Source: Dehalococcoidales bacterium (GTDB taxonomy: Bacteria; Chloroflexota; Dehalococcoidia; Dehalococcoidales; RBG-16-60-22). Taken from it: 15,206 nt of DNA. The notes under the pieces are model-generated. The model did no database searches and was not told the DNA's origin. It was given only the letters and a program-made list of their open reading frames with translations. This document shows positions 13,902-15,206 of this stretch, one piece after another. The stretch is taken from positions 1 to 15,206 of the forward strand of contig JAFGPF010000002.1 in NCBI GenBank assembly GCA_016926115.1, in the 5' to 3' direction. Position numbers and translations under genes: made by a program. Numbering within the stretch: the stretch's first letter is position 1; every line of letters starts with the position of its first letter.

Positions 13902-14831
13902 TTACTCCAGCATCGCCAGCTTGCGACCGGTCAGCCTCTCGTAAGCCTGTACGTACCTTTTAGACGTGGCTTCAACGACTTCCTGCGGAAGCTCGGGGGC
14001 GGGTGGCTCCTTGTCCCAGTCGGATGACGCCAGGTAGTCCCGGACGGGCTGCTTGTCGAAGCTCTCCTGCGACTTCCCCGGTTCGTATGTTTCGGCATCC
14101 CAGAAACGTGACGAATCAGGTGTGAGTAACTCATCGATGAGTATCAGCCTGCCGTTATCGATTCCGTATTCGAACTTGGTATCGGCGATGATAATGCCCT
14201 TGTCTGCCGCGTATTCGCGGGCGTAGTTATAGATGGCACGACTCTTTTCCTCCATCTCCAGGGCGGTGCGCAGGCCGATGAGCTTGATGATGTCTTCCTT
14301 GGAAATCGGCTCGTCGTGTCCCGTGTCCGCCTTGGTGGTGGGGGTATATATCGGCTGTTCCAGTTCCTGACTTTCCTTGAGTCCCTCGGGCATGGGATTC
14401 CCGGAGACCGTGCCGTGCTCCTTGTATTCCGCCCATGCCGACCCCGAGATATAGCCGCGGACGACGCATTCCACCGGGATGCGTTTCACCTTCTTGGTGA
14501 CCATGGAGCGCCCCCGCAGATAAGACGGATAGTTAAAGCGGCTTTCTTCCGGCAGGTACGAGTCCAGGGAGTGTACGTCGTCGACGGCTTCGGTCATGTG
14601 GTTAGCGATGATATCCGCCGTGCGCCGGAACCAGAAGGAAGAAAGACGGTTCAGTACGTGCCCCTTGAGCGGGATACCCCTGGAAAGCACCACGTCGAAA
14701 GCCGACATGCGGTCGGTGGTTACCAACAACAGATGACTGCCGAGGTCGTACGTATCACGCACCTTGCCGCGGATAAACACCGGCAGCGGCAGGTCTGTTT
14801 CCATTACAACTGATATTTCGCTGTTATCCAT
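13902..14831 (-). CDS. purC: phosphoribosylaminoimidazole-succinocarboxamide synthase (SAICAR synthetase)
   Basis: The enzyme joins CAIR and aspartate with ATP in purine synthesis. The 309-residue protein is of the longer, yeast Ade1-like type rather than the roughly 240-residue E. coli type. Motifs include RGKVRDTYDLG (21-31), TTDRMSAFDVVL (38-49), CVVRGYISGSAWAEYK (122-137), PTTKADTGHDEPIS (164-177), IADTKFEYGID (215-225) and LIDELLTPDSSRFWDAETYEPG (231-252). GGAAAGG lies nine bases before the ATG. It follows purB by 40 bases on the same strand, so the two probably form an operon. Its 3' end meets the convergent hisB gene with no terminator between them. Confidence 0.95.
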   Translation of the reverse strand: MDNSEISVVMETDLPLPVFIRGKVRDTYDLGSHLLLVTTDRMSAFDVVLSRGIPLKGHVLNRLSSFWFRRTADIIANHMTEAVDDVHSLDSYLPEESRFNYPSYLRGRSMVTKKVKRIPVECVVRGYISGSAWAEYKEHGTVSGNPMPEGLKESQELEQPIYTPTTKADTGHDEPISKEDIIKLIGLRTALEMEEKSRAIYNYAREYAADKGIIIADTKFEYGIDNGRLILIDELLTPDSSRFWDAETYEPGKSQESFDKQPVRDYLASSDWDKEPPAPELPQEVVEATSKRYVQAYERLTGRKLAMLE

Positions 14832-14871
14832 AACATTAAACCTTTCCAGCTGTCTGGCGCGGGTCGGCTTC

Positions 14872-15206
14872 CTATATCGCCCTCGGACCCAGCTCTATAG
14901 TATCGGGCATGATTCCCTGCCATTGCGACTTCGTTAAGCCCAGCCTCTGGAATATCTCGTCGACGTGCAGCAGGTAGTGCTCGTAATCGAACAGCGTTTC
15001 CAGTTCTTCCGCCGTTATGGCGGCGACGACTTCGGTGTCGGCTTTAAGCAGGGGCAGGAAGCCCCGGTTGCCCTTCCACGACTTCATGGCGTTTCTCTGG
15101 ACTATTTTGTAGGCATCCTGCCGGCTTAAACCCTTGTCGATAAGCGCCAGCATGACTCTCTGCGAGAAGACCAGTCCCCGGGTAAGGTCCAGGTTCTTTT
15201 TCATAC
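14872..15206 (-). CDS. purB: adenylosuccinate lyase, C-terminal part (runs off the right edge)
   Basis: Only the last 110 or so residues are in the window; the gene's start lies beyond 15206. The segment LTRGLVFSQRVMLALIDKGLSRQDAYKIVQRNAM and the ending ...LFDYEHYLLHVDEIFQRL match the C-terminal helical domain of bacterial PurB. This enzyme removes fumarate from SAICAR and from adenylosuccinate, so in the pathway it directly follows PurC. The catalytic signature loop SSxMPxKxNP is outside the window. The ATG at 15204 is an internal methionine and not the true start, since full-length PurB is well over 400 residues. Confidence 0.85.
   Translation of the reverse strand, partial: MKKNLDLTRGLVFSQRVMLALIDKGLSRQDAYKIVQRNAMKSWKGNRGFLPLLKADTEVVAAITAEELETLFDYEHYLLHVDEIFQRLGLTKSQWQGIMPDTIELGPRAI

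Overview
The window looks like a chromosomal segment of a Dehalococcoidia-type Chloroflexota bacterium, probably an uncultured lineage. I infer this from the first 345 or so positions of the 16S rRNA on the left edge, whose variable regions and flanking words resemble those I know from Dehalococcoides relatives, and from the gene content: a HisZ-dependent short-form HisG, archaeal-style stomatin/NfeD operons and an ArlH/FlaH-like ATPase. No database search was possible, so the assignment rests on recognition only.

Layout, left to right. (1) 1-450: 5' end of a 16S rRNA gene on the minus strand, with its leader and a strong promoter. (2) 480-625: fold-back intergenic repeats. (3) 631-2008, minus strand: a NfeD membrane protein followed by a QmcA/paraslipin-type SPFH protein, driven by a clear sigma70 promoter. 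(4) 2263-3000, plus strand: an orphan ArlH/FlaH/KaiC-like RecA-fold ATPase. (5) 3182-4048, plus strand: an AraC-type regulator with a GyrI-like ligand-binding domain, followed by a possible non-autonomous mobile element and an intrinsic terminator. (6) 4315-5100, plus strand: a BirA-type biotin-protein ligase that may be read from a leaderless mRNA. (7) 5146-7559, minus strand: a second stomatin/NfeD operon with a long ClpP-class NfeD, a stand-alone NfeD OB-domain protein and a slipin. (8) 7844-12846, plus strand: a tightly packed histidine operon hisZ-hisG-hisD-hisC. (9) 13120-13896, plus strand: hisB with its own promoter. (10) 13902-15206, minus strand: purB (partial) and purC of purine synthesis.

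The histidine region is the remarkable part. HisG is a tandem fusion of two short-form HisG catalytic units that have lost different active-site motifs: copy 1 keeps LPKGR but not the ETGRTL PRPP loop, while copy 2 keeps ETGRTL and RPQD but not KGR. This suggests a covalent pseudo-dimer working with HisZ. HisB carries an XRE-type helix-turn-helix domain at its N-terminus. Its gene is preceded by a consensus promoter (TTGACA, 16 bp, TATAAT) embedded in a regular array of alternating TGTTA/TAACA half-sites. The simplest reading is that the enzyme is also its own repressor, coupling histidine synthesis to transcription. Both features are readable directly in the sequence. Whether they are new, and whether they work as proposed, is inference.

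The his genes seen here supply the first step (HisZG), the dehydratase (HisB), the aminotransferase (HisC) and the final oxidation (HisD). hisI/E, hisA, hisH and hisF are not in the window. The two stomatin/NfeD operons probably work in membrane microdomain organisation and membrane-protein quality control. No tRNA, CRISPR array, transposase or phage structural gene was seen.
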